In this document: positions 53,250 to 62,211 of the stretch, in pieces
Position numbering within the stretch: position 1 is the first letter of the stretch
Layout: each line of letters begins with the position of its first letter
Assembly: GCA_943787605.1 (NCBI GenBank)
Contig: CALSNB010000001.1
Location: forward strand, 806,001-870,000
Reading direction: 5' to 3'
Length of the DNA stretch: 64,000 bases
Origin: GCA-2697345 sp002697345
Lineage (GTDB): Bacteria; Pseudomonadota; Alphaproteobacteria; Rhodobacterales; Rhodobacteraceae
The notes under the pieces: model-generated
Told to the model about the DNA's origin: nothing
Databases searched by the model: none
What the model saw: the letters and a program-made list of their open reading frames with translations, nothing else
Position numbers and translations under genes: made by a program

Positions 53250-53462
53250 CTAGTTATCTTGCTTTTCTATCTGTCCAATTCCCTTAAAAATAAACTTGAA
53301 GGGTAGAGCCCAAACGACTCCTAAGAAAACATAAACAAAAAACTCTAAAAATAGATTAGATCGAGGGAAAAAACTCATTATAAAAACAGCTGCAATAATA
53401 TAAAGAGGTAAACCAATTATAAGAATTACTAACGATAACTTTCTACGACTTTTATACTTCAT
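53250..53462 (-). CDS. DUF2842 family membrane protein
   Basis: This 70-residue protein has two membrane segments: RRKLSLVILIIGLPLYIIAA and FFVYVFLGVVWALPFKFIF, with a basic N-terminus, the DUF2842 pattern found in Alphaproteobacteria. I start at ATG 53462 with AGGAG about six bases upstream; the open frame extends to 53480. Function unknown. It begins 20 bases after the purA stop and is probably co-transcribed. Confidence 0.82.
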   Translation of the reverse strand: MKYKSRRKLSLVILIIGLPLYIIAAVFIMSFFPRSNLFLEFFVYVFLGVVWALPFKFIFKGIGQIEKQDN

Positions 53463-53481
53463 TTTTTCTCCTGAATCCAAA

Positions 53482-54774
53482 TTAATCCGAAAAAGGATCT
53501 GTCACAAGTATAGTATCTTCTCGTTCTGGCGAAGTGGACAACATTGCAACAGGGCATCCTATTAATTCTTCTACTCGACGCACGTATTTGATAGCTTCAG
53601 GTGGCAAATCAACCCAACTTCTGGCGCCTTCAGTACTTCCACTCCATCCGTCCATAGTTTCATATATAGGCTTACAACGCGACTGCTGGTCTGCCGCTGT
53701 CGGTAGAAAATCAAGTTTCCTGCCATCCAACTCGTAGCCAATACAAATATGCAAGTACTTAAATCCATCAAGGACATCAAGTTTTGTTAGAGCAATTCCG
53801 GCCACGCCAGATATCGCACAGGTTTGCCTAACCAATGCTGCATCAAACCATCCGCAGCGCCTTTTTCGTCCTGTTACTGTACCAAATTCTTTTCCCCTCT
53901 CCCCCAATCTTTGTCCATCATGGTCCAATAGTTCTGAGGGGAATGGGCCTTCTCCAACTCGTGTTGTATATGCTTTGACTATCCCTAGAACAAAGTCGAT
54001 TGCTCCTGGACCAACTCCTGAACCAGTTGCTGCTTGTCCTGCAATTACATTAGATGATGTAACAAAGGGATAAGTTCCAAAGTCGACATCAAGCAAAGAG
54101 CCTTGAGCACCTTCAAATAATATTCGTTTTCCAGACCTTCTCTTTTCGTTCAAAACCTTCCAAACGGGAGCAGCATATTTAAGTATTTCTGGTGCCACAT
54201 CTTCCAATTTTTTTATTAAAATTTCTGAGTTTACAGGAGCCATATCCATACCACGACGGATTGTATTATGATGTAAAAGTAATCTCTCCACTCTTTGAGT
54301 AAGTGTATCTCTATCACCTAAATCAGAAACTCGAATCGCTCTTCTTCCAACTTTGTCTTCGTAAGCTGGCCCTATACCTCGTCCAGTAGTCCCAATTTTC
54401 GCTACATCAACTTGAGACTCTCTAGCCCTATCTAATTCACCGTGGATCGGAAGAATAAGCGATGTATTTTCAGCCACAATAAGGTTCTCTGGAGAAATTT
54501 TTACTCCTTGACCTCTAAGTTTTTCTATTTCTTCACAAAAGTGCCATGGATCTAAAACAACACCATTACCAATAACACTAAGCTTTCCTTTTCGAACGAT
54601 ACCAGAGGGCATTAAGGAAAGCTTAAATACTTCTCCGTCAATAACCAAAGTATGTCCAGCGTTATGTCCACCTTGGAAACGTACAATTACGTCAGCTCGT
54701 TCACTTAGCCAATCAACAATTTTACCTTTTCCTTCGTCACCCCACTGAGCTCCAACAACAACGACATTAGCCAT
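53482..54774 (-). CDS. purA: adenylosuccinate synthetase
   Basis: PurA makes adenylosuccinate from IMP, aspartate and GTP, the first step to AMP. The 430-residue protein has the P-loop-like VVVGAQWGDEGKGKIVD, the FQGGHNAGHTLV block, GTTGRGIGPAYEDK, LFEGAQGSLLDVDFGTYPFVTSSN and TRVGEGPFPSEL, plus the IMP-loop TVTGRKRRCGWFD. Length and active site are complete. Divergent from secG. Confidence 0.98.
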   Translation of the reverse strand: MANVVVVGAQWGDEGKGKIVDWLSERADVIVRFQGGHNAGHTLVIDGEVFKLSLMPSGIVRKGKLSVIGNGVVLDPWHFCEEIEKLRGQGVKISPENLIVAENTSLILPIHGELDRARESQVDVAKIGTTGRGIGPAYEDKVGRRAIRVSDLGDRDTLTQRVERLLLHHNTIRRGMDMAPVNSEILIKKLEDVAPEILKYAAPVWKVLNEKRRSGKRILFEGAQGSLLDVDFGTYPFVTSSNVIAGQAATGSGVGPGAIDFVLGIVKAYTTRVGEGPFPSELLDHDGQRLGERGKEFGTVTGRKRRCGWFDAALVRQTCAISGVAGIALTKLDVLDGFKYLHICIGYELDGRKLDFLPTAADQQSRCKPIYETMDGWSGSTEGARSWVDLPPEAIKYVRRVEELIGCPVAMLSTSPEREDTILVTDPFSD

Positions 54775-54935
54775 AATATCTCCTTAAAGGTAATCTAACT
54801 AGATTCGTATACCTGTGTGAGCTGAATAGTGAAAGTTATATTCTTACAATTGAACTAAACTTTTCTATAAAAAACCTTGCAAGCAGTCACTTGTCACCTT
54901 AAAGACAAGCCCAAGTGTAATAAAGAACTGTGAAA

Positions 54936-55292
54936 ATGCAAAATATAATTTTAACTATACATCTAATTATTACCCTAGCCTTAATTTGTATTGTACTGAT
55001 CCAAAGGTCTGAGGGTGGTGGACTAGGAATAGGCGGCGGCGGCGGCGGCGGCGGAATGACAGGTAGACCAGGAATTAGTGCTCTCGGAAAAGTGACTTGG
55101 GCATTAGGAGTAGCTTTCGTAATAACCTCAATTACTCTCACAGTGGTAGCAGCGCAAAAATCAACTGACGCTTCAGTTTTAGATAATATAGAATTGATTG
55201 AGGAGCTAAAAAAGGATGGAGGATTGAAATCTTCAACAGTACCAACTTTGGATGGCTCTTCTCCTTTAACTCCTCCTAGGGCTGATAAATGA
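54936..55292 (+). CDS. secG: preprotein translocase subunit SecG
   Basis: SecG is the small accessory subunit of the SecYEG channel. The 118 residues have two membrane segments (ILTIHLIITLALICIVLIQ and TWALGVAFVITSITLTVVAA) around the conserved RSEGGGLGIGGG loop, then an acidic tail. The Gly run is encoded by seven consecutive GGC codons (55032-55052), unusual in so AT-rich a genome. I start at ATG 54936; a GTG two codons earlier (54930) is in frame. It is followed by a hairpin and pyrG, the usual alphaproteobacterial order. Confidence 0.92.
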   Translation: MQNIILTIHLIITLALICIVLIQRSEGGGLGIGGGGGGGGMTGRPGISALGKVTWALGVAFVITSITLTVVAAQKSTDASVLDNIELIEELKKDGGLKSSTVPTLDGSSPLTPPRADK

Positions 55293-55293
55293 T

Positions 55294-55316
55294 CTAGTTC
55301 GTGAAACACGAACTAG
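55294..55316 (+). terminator. hairpin after secG
   Basis: CTAGTTCGTG, loop AAA, CACGAACTAG is a perfect 10-bp stem starting 1 base after the secG stop. It is followed by TTAAAATAT rather than a T run, so termination may be partial; it could equally protect the secG mRNA end. Confidence 0.6.
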
Positions 55317-55394
55317 TTAAAATATATACCCTAAATACATTTTATATTAAGTTATGGTGTTGTTAAAAGTTGTAAAATACTTTACTAATTTAAT

Positions 55395-55450
55395 CCCGTG
55401 GGTAGATCGCTTTTTAAGGTAATCTAAACCTACAGAAAAGGTATCACGGG
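55395..55450 (+). promoter_or_regulatory. leader inverted repeat before pyrG
   Basis: CCCGTG (55395-55400) is complementary to CACGGG (55445-55450), 13 bases before the pyrG ATG. No ordinary Shine-Dalgarno sequence precedes the ATG; the G-rich right arm is the nearest purine tract. A leader hairpin that covers it could modulate translation. The stem is short and the loop of 44 bases is long. Confidence 0.3.
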
Positions 55451-55463
55451 GCACCCAAATATA

Positions 55464-57107
55464 ATGGCAAAATATATATTTATTACTGGCGGAGTGGTTT
55501 CATCATTAGGAAAGGGGCTAGCCTCTGCAGCGCTAGGGGCTTTACTCCAGGCAAGGGGGTACTCCGTACGTTTAAGGAAGTTAGATCCCTATTTAAATGT
55601 TGATCCTGGAACAATGAGCCCTTTTGAGCACGGAGAAGTATTCGTTACAGATGATGGTGCAGAAACAGATCTAGACCTAGGCCATTACGAGCGTTTCACT
55701 GGTGTTGCAGCAAGTAATACTGATTCTATTAGTTCGGGAAGAATTTACTCAACGGTTCTTGAAAAAGAAAGAAGAGGGGATTACCTTGGTCGCACTATTC
55801 AGGTAATTCCACATGTTACTGATGAAATAAAAGAGTTTTTAAAGATTAATGAAGCAGATGTAGACTTTATGCTTTGTGAAATTGGGGGAACAGTTGGTGA
55901 CATCGAAGGGTTACCTTTTTTTGAGGCCATAAGGCAATTTGGTCAAGACAAACCACGTGGAGAATGCATTTATGTTCATCTTACTTTATTACCTTATATA
56001 ACGGCATCAGGTGAGTTAAAAACTAAACCCACTCAGCACAGTGTAAAAGAGCTTCGCTCTATTGGGATTGCTCCAGATGTTCTGGTATGTAGATCTGAGA
56101 GGCCTATTCCCAAAAAGGAACGTGAAAAGCTCGCATTGTTTTGTAACGTTAGATCTGATTGCGTAATCAGTGCACAAGATCTGAAATCCATATACGAAGC
56201 CCCATTAGCTTACCATAGTGAGGGGTTAGACAAGGCTGTTCTAGATGCATTTGGAATTTCTCCTACAACGCAACCTAATTTAAAGCGCTGGGAAGACGTA
56301 TATGATTGTATTTTTAATGCAGAAGGTGAACTAAAAGTTGCTATCGTCGGGAAATACACCCAACTAGAGGATGCATATAAGTCCGTTGCAGAGGCGTTAA
56401 CTCACGCTGGTATTGCTAATCGCGTAAAAGTTAAAATATCTTGGGTAGATGCAGAGGCTTTTGATTTAATCCCAGCAGAGCCATTCCTAGAGGGATTTGA
56501 TGCTATTTTGGTTCCAGGCGGATTCGGAGAGCGAGGCACCGAAGGAATGATCAAGGCTGCTCGCTTCGCGCGAGAGCGCGATATTCCCTATCTTGGTATT
56601 TGTCTGGGCATGCAGATGGCAGTAGTAGAGGCATCAAGGAACCTAGCAAACATCAAAAATGCAGGATCAGAAGAGTTCGACGATAAGAAGAAAAAGAATC
56701 GTTTTACATATGTTGTGTATCATCTCAAAGAATGGGTGCAGGGAAACAGTAAGGTTAAAAGGAAAGAGCATGACGATAAGGGTGGAACTATGCGCCTTGG
56801 TGCTTATAATGCTAAGCTGAGAGCTGGCTCAAAAGTTGCACAAATTTATGGTAATTTACTCATAGAGGAACGGCATCGTCATCGCTACGAAGTTGATATC
56901 AAGTTTAGAAACGAATTAGAGAAATTAGGTCTTATGTTCTCAGGAATGTCTCCTGATGATCTACTACCTGAGATAATAGAGTTAGAGGATCACCCTTGGT
57001 TCATTGGAGTACAGTTTCATCCAGAACTAAAGTCTAAACCTTTCAATCCACACCCATTGTTTTCTGACTTTATAAAAACTACAAAAATGATATCAAGATT
57101 AGTTTAA
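55464..57107 (+). CDS. pyrG: CTP synthase
   Basis: PyrG converts UTP to CTP with glutamine as nitrogen donor. The 547-residue protein has the synthase domain (KYIFITGGVVSSLGKGLASA, DPYLNVDPGTMSPFEHGEVF, EIGGTVGDIEGLPF) and a C-terminal glutamine amidotransferase with Cys in YLGICLGMQMAVVE near residue 380 and the His-Glu pair in GVQFHPELKS near 515. Complete and normal in length. Together with carA it represents pyrimidine synthesis in the window. Confidence 0.98.
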   Translation: MAKYIFITGGVVSSLGKGLASAALGALLQARGYSVRLRKLDPYLNVDPGTMSPFEHGEVFVTDDGAETDLDLGHYERFTGVAASNTDSISSGRIYSTVLEKERRGDYLGRTIQVIPHVTDEIKEFLKINEADVDFMLCEIGGTVGDIEGLPFFEAIRQFGQDKPRGECIYVHLTLLPYITASGELKTKPTQHSVKELRSIGIAPDVLVCRSERPIPKKEREKLALFCNVRSDCVISAQDLKSIYEAPLAYHSEGLDKAVLDAFGISPTTQPNLKRWEDVYDCIFNAEGELKVAIVGKYTQLEDAYKSVAEALTHAGIANRVKVKISWVDAEAFDLIPAEPFLEGFDAILVPGGFGERGTEGMIKAARFARERDIPYLGICLGMQMAVVEASRNLANIKNAGSEEFDDKKKKNRFTYVVYHLKEWVQGNSKVKRKEHDDKGGTMRLGAYNAKLRAGSKVAQIYGNLLIEERHRHRYEVDIKFRNELEKLGLMFSGMSPDDLLPEIIELEDHPWFIGVQFHPELKSKPFNPHPLFSDFIKTTKMISRLV

Positions 57108-57137
57108 ATGCTAAAATAAATTTAAAAGGATTTTAAA

Positions 57138-57425
57138 ATGACCAAAGGTTATTGGGTTGCACATATGGACATCGAAGATGTCGACAAATACAAAAGCTAC
57201 CAACAAGCAAACAAAAGGCCGTTTGAAAAGTTTGGGGCGAAATTTTTAATTCGAGGTGGAGTACAAGATGTACGTGAAGGTGTTTCTAAAAGTAGGACAG
57301 TTGTTATTGAATTTGAAAGCTTGGAAACAGCGATTGCCTGCTATGAAAGTCTCGATTATCAAGAAGCAAAAAAACTTAGAGATCCTATTTCAAATGGAGA
57401 TCTAGTAATAATCGAGGGCTCATAG
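57138..57425 (+). CDS. DUF1330 family protein (paralogue)
   Basis: This 95-residue DUF1330 protein has the same length and pattern as the one at 7112-7399: KGYWVAHMDI at the start, FGAKFLIRGG in the middle, VVIEFESLETAIACYES and a final GDLVIIEG. Identity between the two is moderate, so the duplication is old. It lies 30 bp after pyrG and 33 bp before the TerB-like gene, perhaps in one transcript. Function unknown. Confidence 0.85.
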   Translation: MTKGYWVAHMDIEDVDKYKSYQQANKRPFEKFGAKFLIRGGVQDVREGVSKSRTVVIEFESLETAIACYESLDYQEAKKLRDPISNGDLVIIEGS

Positions 57426-57458
57426 CCAAAAACCAATTTTCTACTAAAAGTGAGAGAG

Positions 57459-57899
57459 ATGATAAAAAACTTTTTTAAAAAAAACTCGAAATCAACTGAA
57501 GAGTTAGTTGAACACAATGATGAGAGGGTTGCACTTACAGCTTTACTAATAAAGATAGCAAAAAGTGATTATGAATACTCATCTTTGGAAAAATCTAGTA
57601 TTAAAATTATACTTAAGAAACGATTTTCAATTTCAGAACTCGAAGTAACAGACCTCATCACTAAAGCCGAACTATTAGAAGATGAATCTTCAGATAGCGT
57701 TAGGTTTACTAAGGTAATAAAGGAGTTTGTTCCACTAGAGAAAAGAAATGAAATAATTGAAATATTTTGGGAGTTAGTTCTAGCTGACGGTATAAGGGAA
57801 GATGATGAAAATAGTCTTTTGCGGATACTCGGTTCCTTACTTGGTGTGAATGATCGTGATGTTGCCTTCGCTCGTCAAAATGTACAGATTAAACTTTAA
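57459..57899 (+). CDS. TerB-like / tellurite-resistance-domain helical protein
   Basis: This 146-residue, mostly helical protein matches the uncharacterised TerB-like group of Alphaproteobacteria: NDERVALTALLIKIAKSDYE, KRFSISELEVTDLI, FWELVLADGIREDDENSLLR and a closing LLGVNDRDVAFAR. The acidic D-x-EY and DGIREDDE loops are the metal-binding-like points of TerB. I use ATG 57459 (MIKNFFKK); GTG at 57450 is also in frame. A real role in tellurite resistance is not implied. Confidence 0.75.
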   Translation: MIKNFFKKNSKSTEELVEHNDERVALTALLIKIAKSDYEYSSLEKSSIKIILKKRFSISELEVTDLITKAELLEDESSDSVRFTKVIKEFVPLEKRNEIIEIFWELVLADGIREDDENSLLRILGSLLGVNDRDVAFARQNVQIKL

Positions 57900-57925
57900 T
57901 AATTAAAATCTGTTTGATTTACTTA

Positions 57926-58654
57926 CTATAAAAATGAAATTGTGCGCTTAATCAAAGAAAGTCCCTGATCGCTAGAAAACCTGTGATCTTCACCCTTAAG
58001 TAATATCAGTTCTATATCTTTAGCGTTTATATGATTAAATAAACGAATTGCCGTTTTCACTTCTACAGATATATCCGCAGTACCTTGAAGAACTCTAACA
58101 GGAACCTGAAAATCTAGAGGCTCACGTAATACTAGATTTAATCTTCCTTCATTAATTAATTCTTTGGTAATAATATACGGTTCACCATATTCTGAAGGTA
58201 TTAAAAGTTCTCCAATTCTGAGTTTTTCTTTTTCATCAATAGAAAGGTTCTTCCATATACTATCTTCTGTAAAGTCAGGTGCTCCAGCTATTGTTACAAT
58301 ACCACCTACAAGTTTTGGAAGTTTCTTTGCTATTAGTAACGCGATCCATCCACCCATTGAGGACCCTATTAATATTTGTGGCCCGTCAGTTAGTGTATCA
58401 ATAGCGTCAACTGCATCTGTGAACCATTGACCAATTGTACCATCAGAAAATTTTCCTGAAGACCTACCATGACCAGAGTAATCAAACCTGAGGTATCCTT
58501 GCCCAGTTTCTTTGGCATAGTTCTCTAGAAACATAGCTTTGCTACCTTCCATATCTGACATAAATCCACCCAAAAACACTAACCCTGGGCTACTGCCAAT
58601 TATTTTATTATAAGCTATGTTTTTTCCAGAAGTTCCCTTGAAATACTCTGTCAT
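57926..58654 (-). CDS. alpha/beta hydrolase
   Basis: This 242-residue alpha/beta hydrolase has FLGGFMSDMEGSKAMFLE near the oxyanion region, FDYSGHGRSSGKF, the nucleophile elbow GSSMGGWIALLIA (Ser near residue 98), the acid Asp in LQGTADISVEVKTA and the catalytic His in KGEDHRFSSD. Cytoplasmic. It resembles small esterase/palmitoyl-thioesterase-like members (ABHD10-like), but the substrate is open. Convergent with the TerB-like gene. Confidence 0.87.
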   Translation of the reverse strand: MTEYFKGTSGKNIAYNKIIGSSPGLVFLGGFMSDMEGSKAMFLENYAKETGQGYLRFDYSGHGRSSGKFSDGTIGQWFTDAVDAIDTLTDGPQILIGSSMGGWIALLIAKKLPKLVGGIVTIAGAPDFTEDSIWKNLSIDEKEKLRIGELLIPSEYGEPYIITKELINEGRLNLVLREPLDFQVPVRVLQGTADISVEVKTAIRLFNHINAKDIELILLKGEDHRFSSDQGLSLIKRTISFL

Positions 58655-58863
58655 ACTAAAGCTCCTTATAAGTAAAAATCACTTTACACAAAAGCAATCT
58701 ATTACTGAATAGTAAAGCTTTAAGACATCAGTAAAGTAAAGTCAGTATAATTATGGGGTAAGGAATATATGGTCTTGACGCGTATACAAAGTATAGTGCA
58801 TTTAAAGACAAAGCTTTGTAAACGGGCGTACTGTAGGCGCCAAATCAACGAGGAGAATACTTT

Positions 58864-60810
58864 TTGAGTAAAATACATTTAACTTTTCCTGATGGCCATA
58901 AACGTGATTTTGCATCAGGGGTAACTCCTTTTGAGGTTGCTAAATCAATATCAATATCGCTATCAAAAGCAGCAATATCTGCATTTATAGATGGGCAGCA
59001 TTGGGACCTAAGTTGGCCTATAATTAGAAGTGGGACAATTTCAATTAACACCACAAAAGATAGTGCTCCAGCCTTAGAATTAATAAGGCATGATTTAGCG
59101 CATGTAATGGCTAGAGCAGTCCAAGAGCTTTGGGTAGACGTAAAGGTTACTATTGGACCAGTAATCAAGAATGGATGGTATTATGATTTTGATAGAAAGG
59201 ACCCCTTCACTCAAAACGACCTTATAACAATCGAAAAAAAGATGAAGGAAATAATTAATTTAAGGGACCCTATAACCACTGAAATTTGGGAAAGATCAAA
59301 AGCCATCGAATTCTACAAAAAAAATAATGAAAAATATAAAGTTGAGTTAATTGACGCTATAGGAAATGAAGAACCTTTAAGAATGTATTGGCACGGAAAT
59401 TGGCAAGACCTTTGTAGAGGACCCCACTTTCAACATACTGGTCAAATTCCAGCCGACGGCTTTAAGCTTATGTCAGTTGCCGGCGCATATTGGCGTGGGG
59501 ATTCCAAAAACAAAATGCTTCAAAGGATATACGGAGTCGCTTTTCAAAACCGAGAAGGCCTAAAAAATTATCTAAATTTCTTAGAGGAGGCGGACAAACG
59601 GGATCACCGAAAGTTAGGTAAAACTATGGATCTTTTTCATATGCAAGAAGAAGCCCCAGGACAGATTTTTTGGCATCCAAATGGCTGGAAAATTTATACA
59701 ATACTTCAAGATTATATGAGAAGAAAACAGTTGGATGGGAACTATGTGGAAGTAAACACACCCCAGGTTGTTGACAGAAGGCTTTGGGAGAAGTCAGGGC
59801 ATTGGGAAAAATATCAAGAAAATATGTTTATTGTAGAGGTTGACGAAGAGCATGCTAAAGAAAAAGCCGTAAATGCCCTTAAACCGATGAATTGTCCATG
59901 TCATGTCCAAATATTTAATCAGGGCTTAAAGTCTTATAGAGAGTTACCATTACGGATGGCTGAGTTCGGATCATGTAATCGATACGAACCTTCAGGTGCA
60001 TTACATGGAATTATGAGAGTGCGTGGGTTTACCCAGGATGACGGCCACATATTTTGCCAAGAAGATCAAATAGAGTCTGAGACTAAGTTTTTCATTGAAT
60101 TCTTATCAAACATTTACAGAGATTTAGGTTTTCCTAAATATAGAATTTTATTTTCTGATCGACCGCAGATTAGGTCAGGTTCTGATGACGTCTGGGAAAA
60201 AGCAGAGAACGCCCTTCTATCTGCGACTAGAGCTGCTGGTGTTGAACCTGAAATGAATCCAGGGGAAGGGGCATTTTATGGGCCAAAGTTAGAGTTTGTC
60301 TTAACAGATGCAATTGGACGCGATTGGCAATGTGGGACATTTCAAGTTGACTTTGTAATGCCAGAAAGGCTGGATGCGAGCTATGTTGGAGATGACGGTG
60401 CTAAGCACCGTCCAGTGATGTTACATAGAGCGACACTGGGTTCTTTTGAAAGATTTATAGGTATATTGATTGAGGAGCATTCAGGAAAGCTACCCTTTTG
60501 GCTTGCTCCAGTACAAGTAGTAGTTGCATCAATAATCTCTGATGCAAATGAGATGGTCACATCTTTAGTGAATTCCCTAAGAAACGTCGGAGTTCGAGTT
60601 GAGACAGACATTAGAAACGAGAAAATAAATTATAAAGTTAGAGAACATTCTTTGAAGAAAGTTCCAATTATACTTGCTCTAGGGAATAAAGAGGTAGAGA
60701 ATCAAACAGTTACTGTACGTCGACTAGGAGAAAAAAATACCGAGATATTATCCTTAACAGAAATAATTAACTCACTAAAAACTCTTACTTTACCGCCAGA
60801 TTTAAGGTAA
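58864..60810 (+). CDS. thrS: threonine--tRNA ligase
   Basis: Class II synthetase that charges tRNA-Thr. The 648-residue protein has an N-terminal TGS domain, an editing domain with RHDLAHVMARAVQELW and the CRGPHFQHTG zinc/editing block, the catalytic core with MNCPCHVQIF, PLRMAEFGSCNRYEPSGALH, RVRGFTQDDGHIFC and LHRATLGSFERFIGI, and a C-terminal anticodon domain. The start is TTG at 58864, with GAGGAGAA about eight bases upstream. Complete. Confidence 0.97.
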   Translation: MSKIHLTFPDGHKRDFASGVTPFEVAKSISISLSKAAISAFIDGQHWDLSWPIIRSGTISINTTKDSAPALELIRHDLAHVMARAVQELWVDVKVTIGPVIKNGWYYDFDRKDPFTQNDLITIEKKMKEIINLRDPITTEIWERSKAIEFYKKNNEKYKVELIDAIGNEEPLRMYWHGNWQDLCRGPHFQHTGQIPADGFKLMSVAGAYWRGDSKNKMLQRIYGVAFQNREGLKNYLNFLEEADKRDHRKLGKTMDLFHMQEEAPGQIFWHPNGWKIYTILQDYMRRKQLDGNYVEVNTPQVVDRRLWEKSGHWEKYQENMFIVEVDEEHAKEKAVNALKPMNCPCHVQIFNQGLKSYRELPLRMAEFGSCNRYEPSGALHGIMRVRGFTQDDGHIFCQEDQIESETKFFIEFLSNIYRDLGFPKYRILFSDRPQIRSGSDDVWEKAENALLSATRAAGVEPEMNPGEGAFYGPKLEFVLTDAIGRDWQCGTFQVDFVMPERLDASYVGDDGAKHRPVMLHRATLGSFERFIGILIEEHSGKLPFWLAPVQVVVASIISDANEMVTSLVNSLRNVGVRVETDIRNEKINYKVREHSLKKVPIILALGNKEVENQTVTVRRLGEKNTEILSLTEIINSLKTLTLPPDLR

Positions 60811-60838
60811 AAATTTATGTGTAGTTTTTGAAAACCCA

Positions 60839-61171
60839 CTATTTAACTAAACCCAAGGCCTGTTTTATTTCGGTGTTCCACCCCAAAAACAACGTACCAT
60901 TATCAACTATTGGGCGTTTCATTACTGAAGGTGCAAAAATTATTAACTCTTTAACAGAAAGAGCCTGTTGCGCATCACTTAACTGACGCCACGTTGTGGA
61001 CCTTTTATTTACTAAATCAAGTTTAAAAACTTCGATAAAATGTTCTAAATCTGCTGAATTTAAGGGGTTTTTTCGTATATCAATAAACTCAACATTATCC
61101 CATCGTTTCTTTAATTCAGAAAAAGCTTTTCGGCATTTATCACAGTTTTTTATTCCATAAATTTTTATCAT
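60839..61171 (-). CDS. ArsC/Spx/YffB-family thioredoxin-fold protein
   Basis: This 110-residue thioredoxin-like protein has IYGIKNCDKCRKAFSELK, with a CxxC (residues 10-13), FIDIRKNPLNSADLEHFI and VMKRPIVDNGTLFLGWN. The pattern fits the YffB/Spx branch of the ArsC family, not a proven arsenate reductase; no arsR or arsB is near. Role may be in thiol or stress metabolism. Convergent with thrS. Confidence 0.85.
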   Translation of the reverse strand: MIKIYGIKNCDKCRKAFSELKKRWDNVEFIDIRKNPLNSADLEHFIEVFKLDLVNKRSTTWRQLSDAQQALSVKELIIFAPSVMKRPIVDNGTLFLGWNTEIKQALGLVK

Positions 61172-61504
61172 TATAACTCCAGAACTATTAACATTAAGGC
61201 CATCTTAACATGTCATATATTAAACTAATTATCGAATTTTGGACAGAAACCTTGTTTAACATAATTTAAATAATTGAAAATTTTAAATTAAATATATTTT
61301 TGGTTTATGTGGTAAATAAAATATATATTATTTATTATTTTGTCTTTTTTGAAGTTTTTATTGCAGTTTCTGAAAATTCCGCTAATAAGATGGCTTGTGA
61401 TACAGACTTTACGTTCCCGCCTTCTTTCTAGCAGCCGGACCAACTTGAAGATGCTGCACCGAACCGCCGCATAATGTGGGCGGAATAAAAAAGGAGATAC
61501 GGGA
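61172..61504 (+). promoter_or_regulatory. 333-bp region with structured cold-shock leader
   Basis: The left 200 bases are very AT-rich, with no ORF. The right part (about 61430-61504), relatively GC-rich, looks like a 5' leader of the cold-shock gene. One hairpin has arms GCAGC (61431-61435) and GCTGC (61453-61457). Another has CCGCC (61464-61468) and GGCGG (61479-61483), just before the strong AAGGAG site (61491-61496) that lies 8 bases from the ATG. Structured leaders of this sort are known to act as RNA thermosensors in cspA of E. coli; here that is an inference. Confidence 0.5.
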
Positions 61505-61714
61505 ATGGCTAATGGCACCGTAAAATGGTTTAATACAACTAAAGGCTTCGGCTTCATTGCACCAGATGATGGTGGAAAAGACGTTTTTGTTCACATTTCA
61601 GCTGTTGAACAAGCAGGTCTAACTGGTTTAAGAGACGATCAGAAAGTTCAATACGAAATGGTAGAAGGCCGAGACGGAAGAGCTTCTGCTGGTGAACTAG
61701 TAGCACTAGATTAA
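61505..61714 (+). CDS. cold-shock protein (CspA family)
   Basis: This 69-residue single cold-shock domain protein binds RNA and single-stranded DNA. RNP1 (KGFGFIAP) and RNP2 (DVFVHISA) are intact, within GTVKWFNTTKGFGFIAPDDG. It has a strong AAGGAG ribosome-binding site, a structured leader and a strong terminator, features of a highly expressed monocistronic gene. Which csp paralogue it equals cannot be said. Confidence 0.96.
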   Translation: MANGTVKWFNTTKGFGFIAPDDGGKDVFVHISAVEQAGLTGLRDDQKVQYEMVEGRDGRASAGELVALD

Positions 61715-61735
61715 TTAAGTTTTCTAGCTTATTTT

Positions 61736-61768
61736 AAAACGCCACTTTTAAGTGGCGTTTTTTTTATT
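61736..61768 (+). terminator. rho-independent terminator of the cold-shock gene
   Basis: AAAACGCCACT pairs with AGTGGCGTTTT around a short T/A loop and is followed by TTTTTATT. It lies 21 bases after the stop codon and is the strongest terminator in the window. Confidence 0.92.
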
Positions 61769-62211
61769 ACTCTAAATTTAAGTGGTTAGAAATCTGTCGC
61801 TATTTAATAAAAATTTAATTTCGTTCGGTTAATAGTCTCATCAAAAATTTATACACCGGATACACCTAAATATTTCTTTGACCTATACACTTTATTTTTA
61901 CGCTGGTAGCCAGAGTTATCCTCAGCTCGAGGACATGAAATTAATTAATATATGTTCTCGAATACAGTCGTTACAGTCGTGTATAAACATTCGACAATAG
62001 CTTCATAATCAACTAACTCACCCAACCCCCTTTTGCATTTTCAGATATAATTTTCTATAATTGTCATAACATCCAGTCAATTATAAAAAGAGTATAATTA
62101 TATTGGACTGAAAATTTATACCGTCATTATAAATTACCACTTTCACTAGATAACTGTAACCGATAGTGGTTACTCTATCACTCTTTAATTAACTACTTTT
62201 GGAAGGCACCC
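61769..62211. other. 443-bp AT-rich intergenic region, no gene seen
   Basis: No ORF, tRNA or clear small RNA is supported. Small features are a 5-bp hairpin TCCTC-AGCTC-GAGGA at 61919-61933, a direct repeat ACAGTCGT near 61970, and a GTAACC/GGTTAC dyad near 62155-62175 in front of the glyoxalase gene. Any of these may be chance in AT-rich DNA. Confidence 0.4.

Noticed and set aside
57459..57899. Tellurite resistance gene
   Set aside because: Only the TerB-like helical domain is present; no terC, terD or related gene adjoins it.
60839..61171. Arsenate reductase
   Set aside because: The CxxC and sequence blocks fit the YffB/Spx branch, and no other ars genes are present.
61769..62211. Small RNA or riboswitch in the 443-bp gap before the glyoxalase gene
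   Set aside because: Only short, isolated dyads occur; there is no conserved riboswitch core or terminator-like end.
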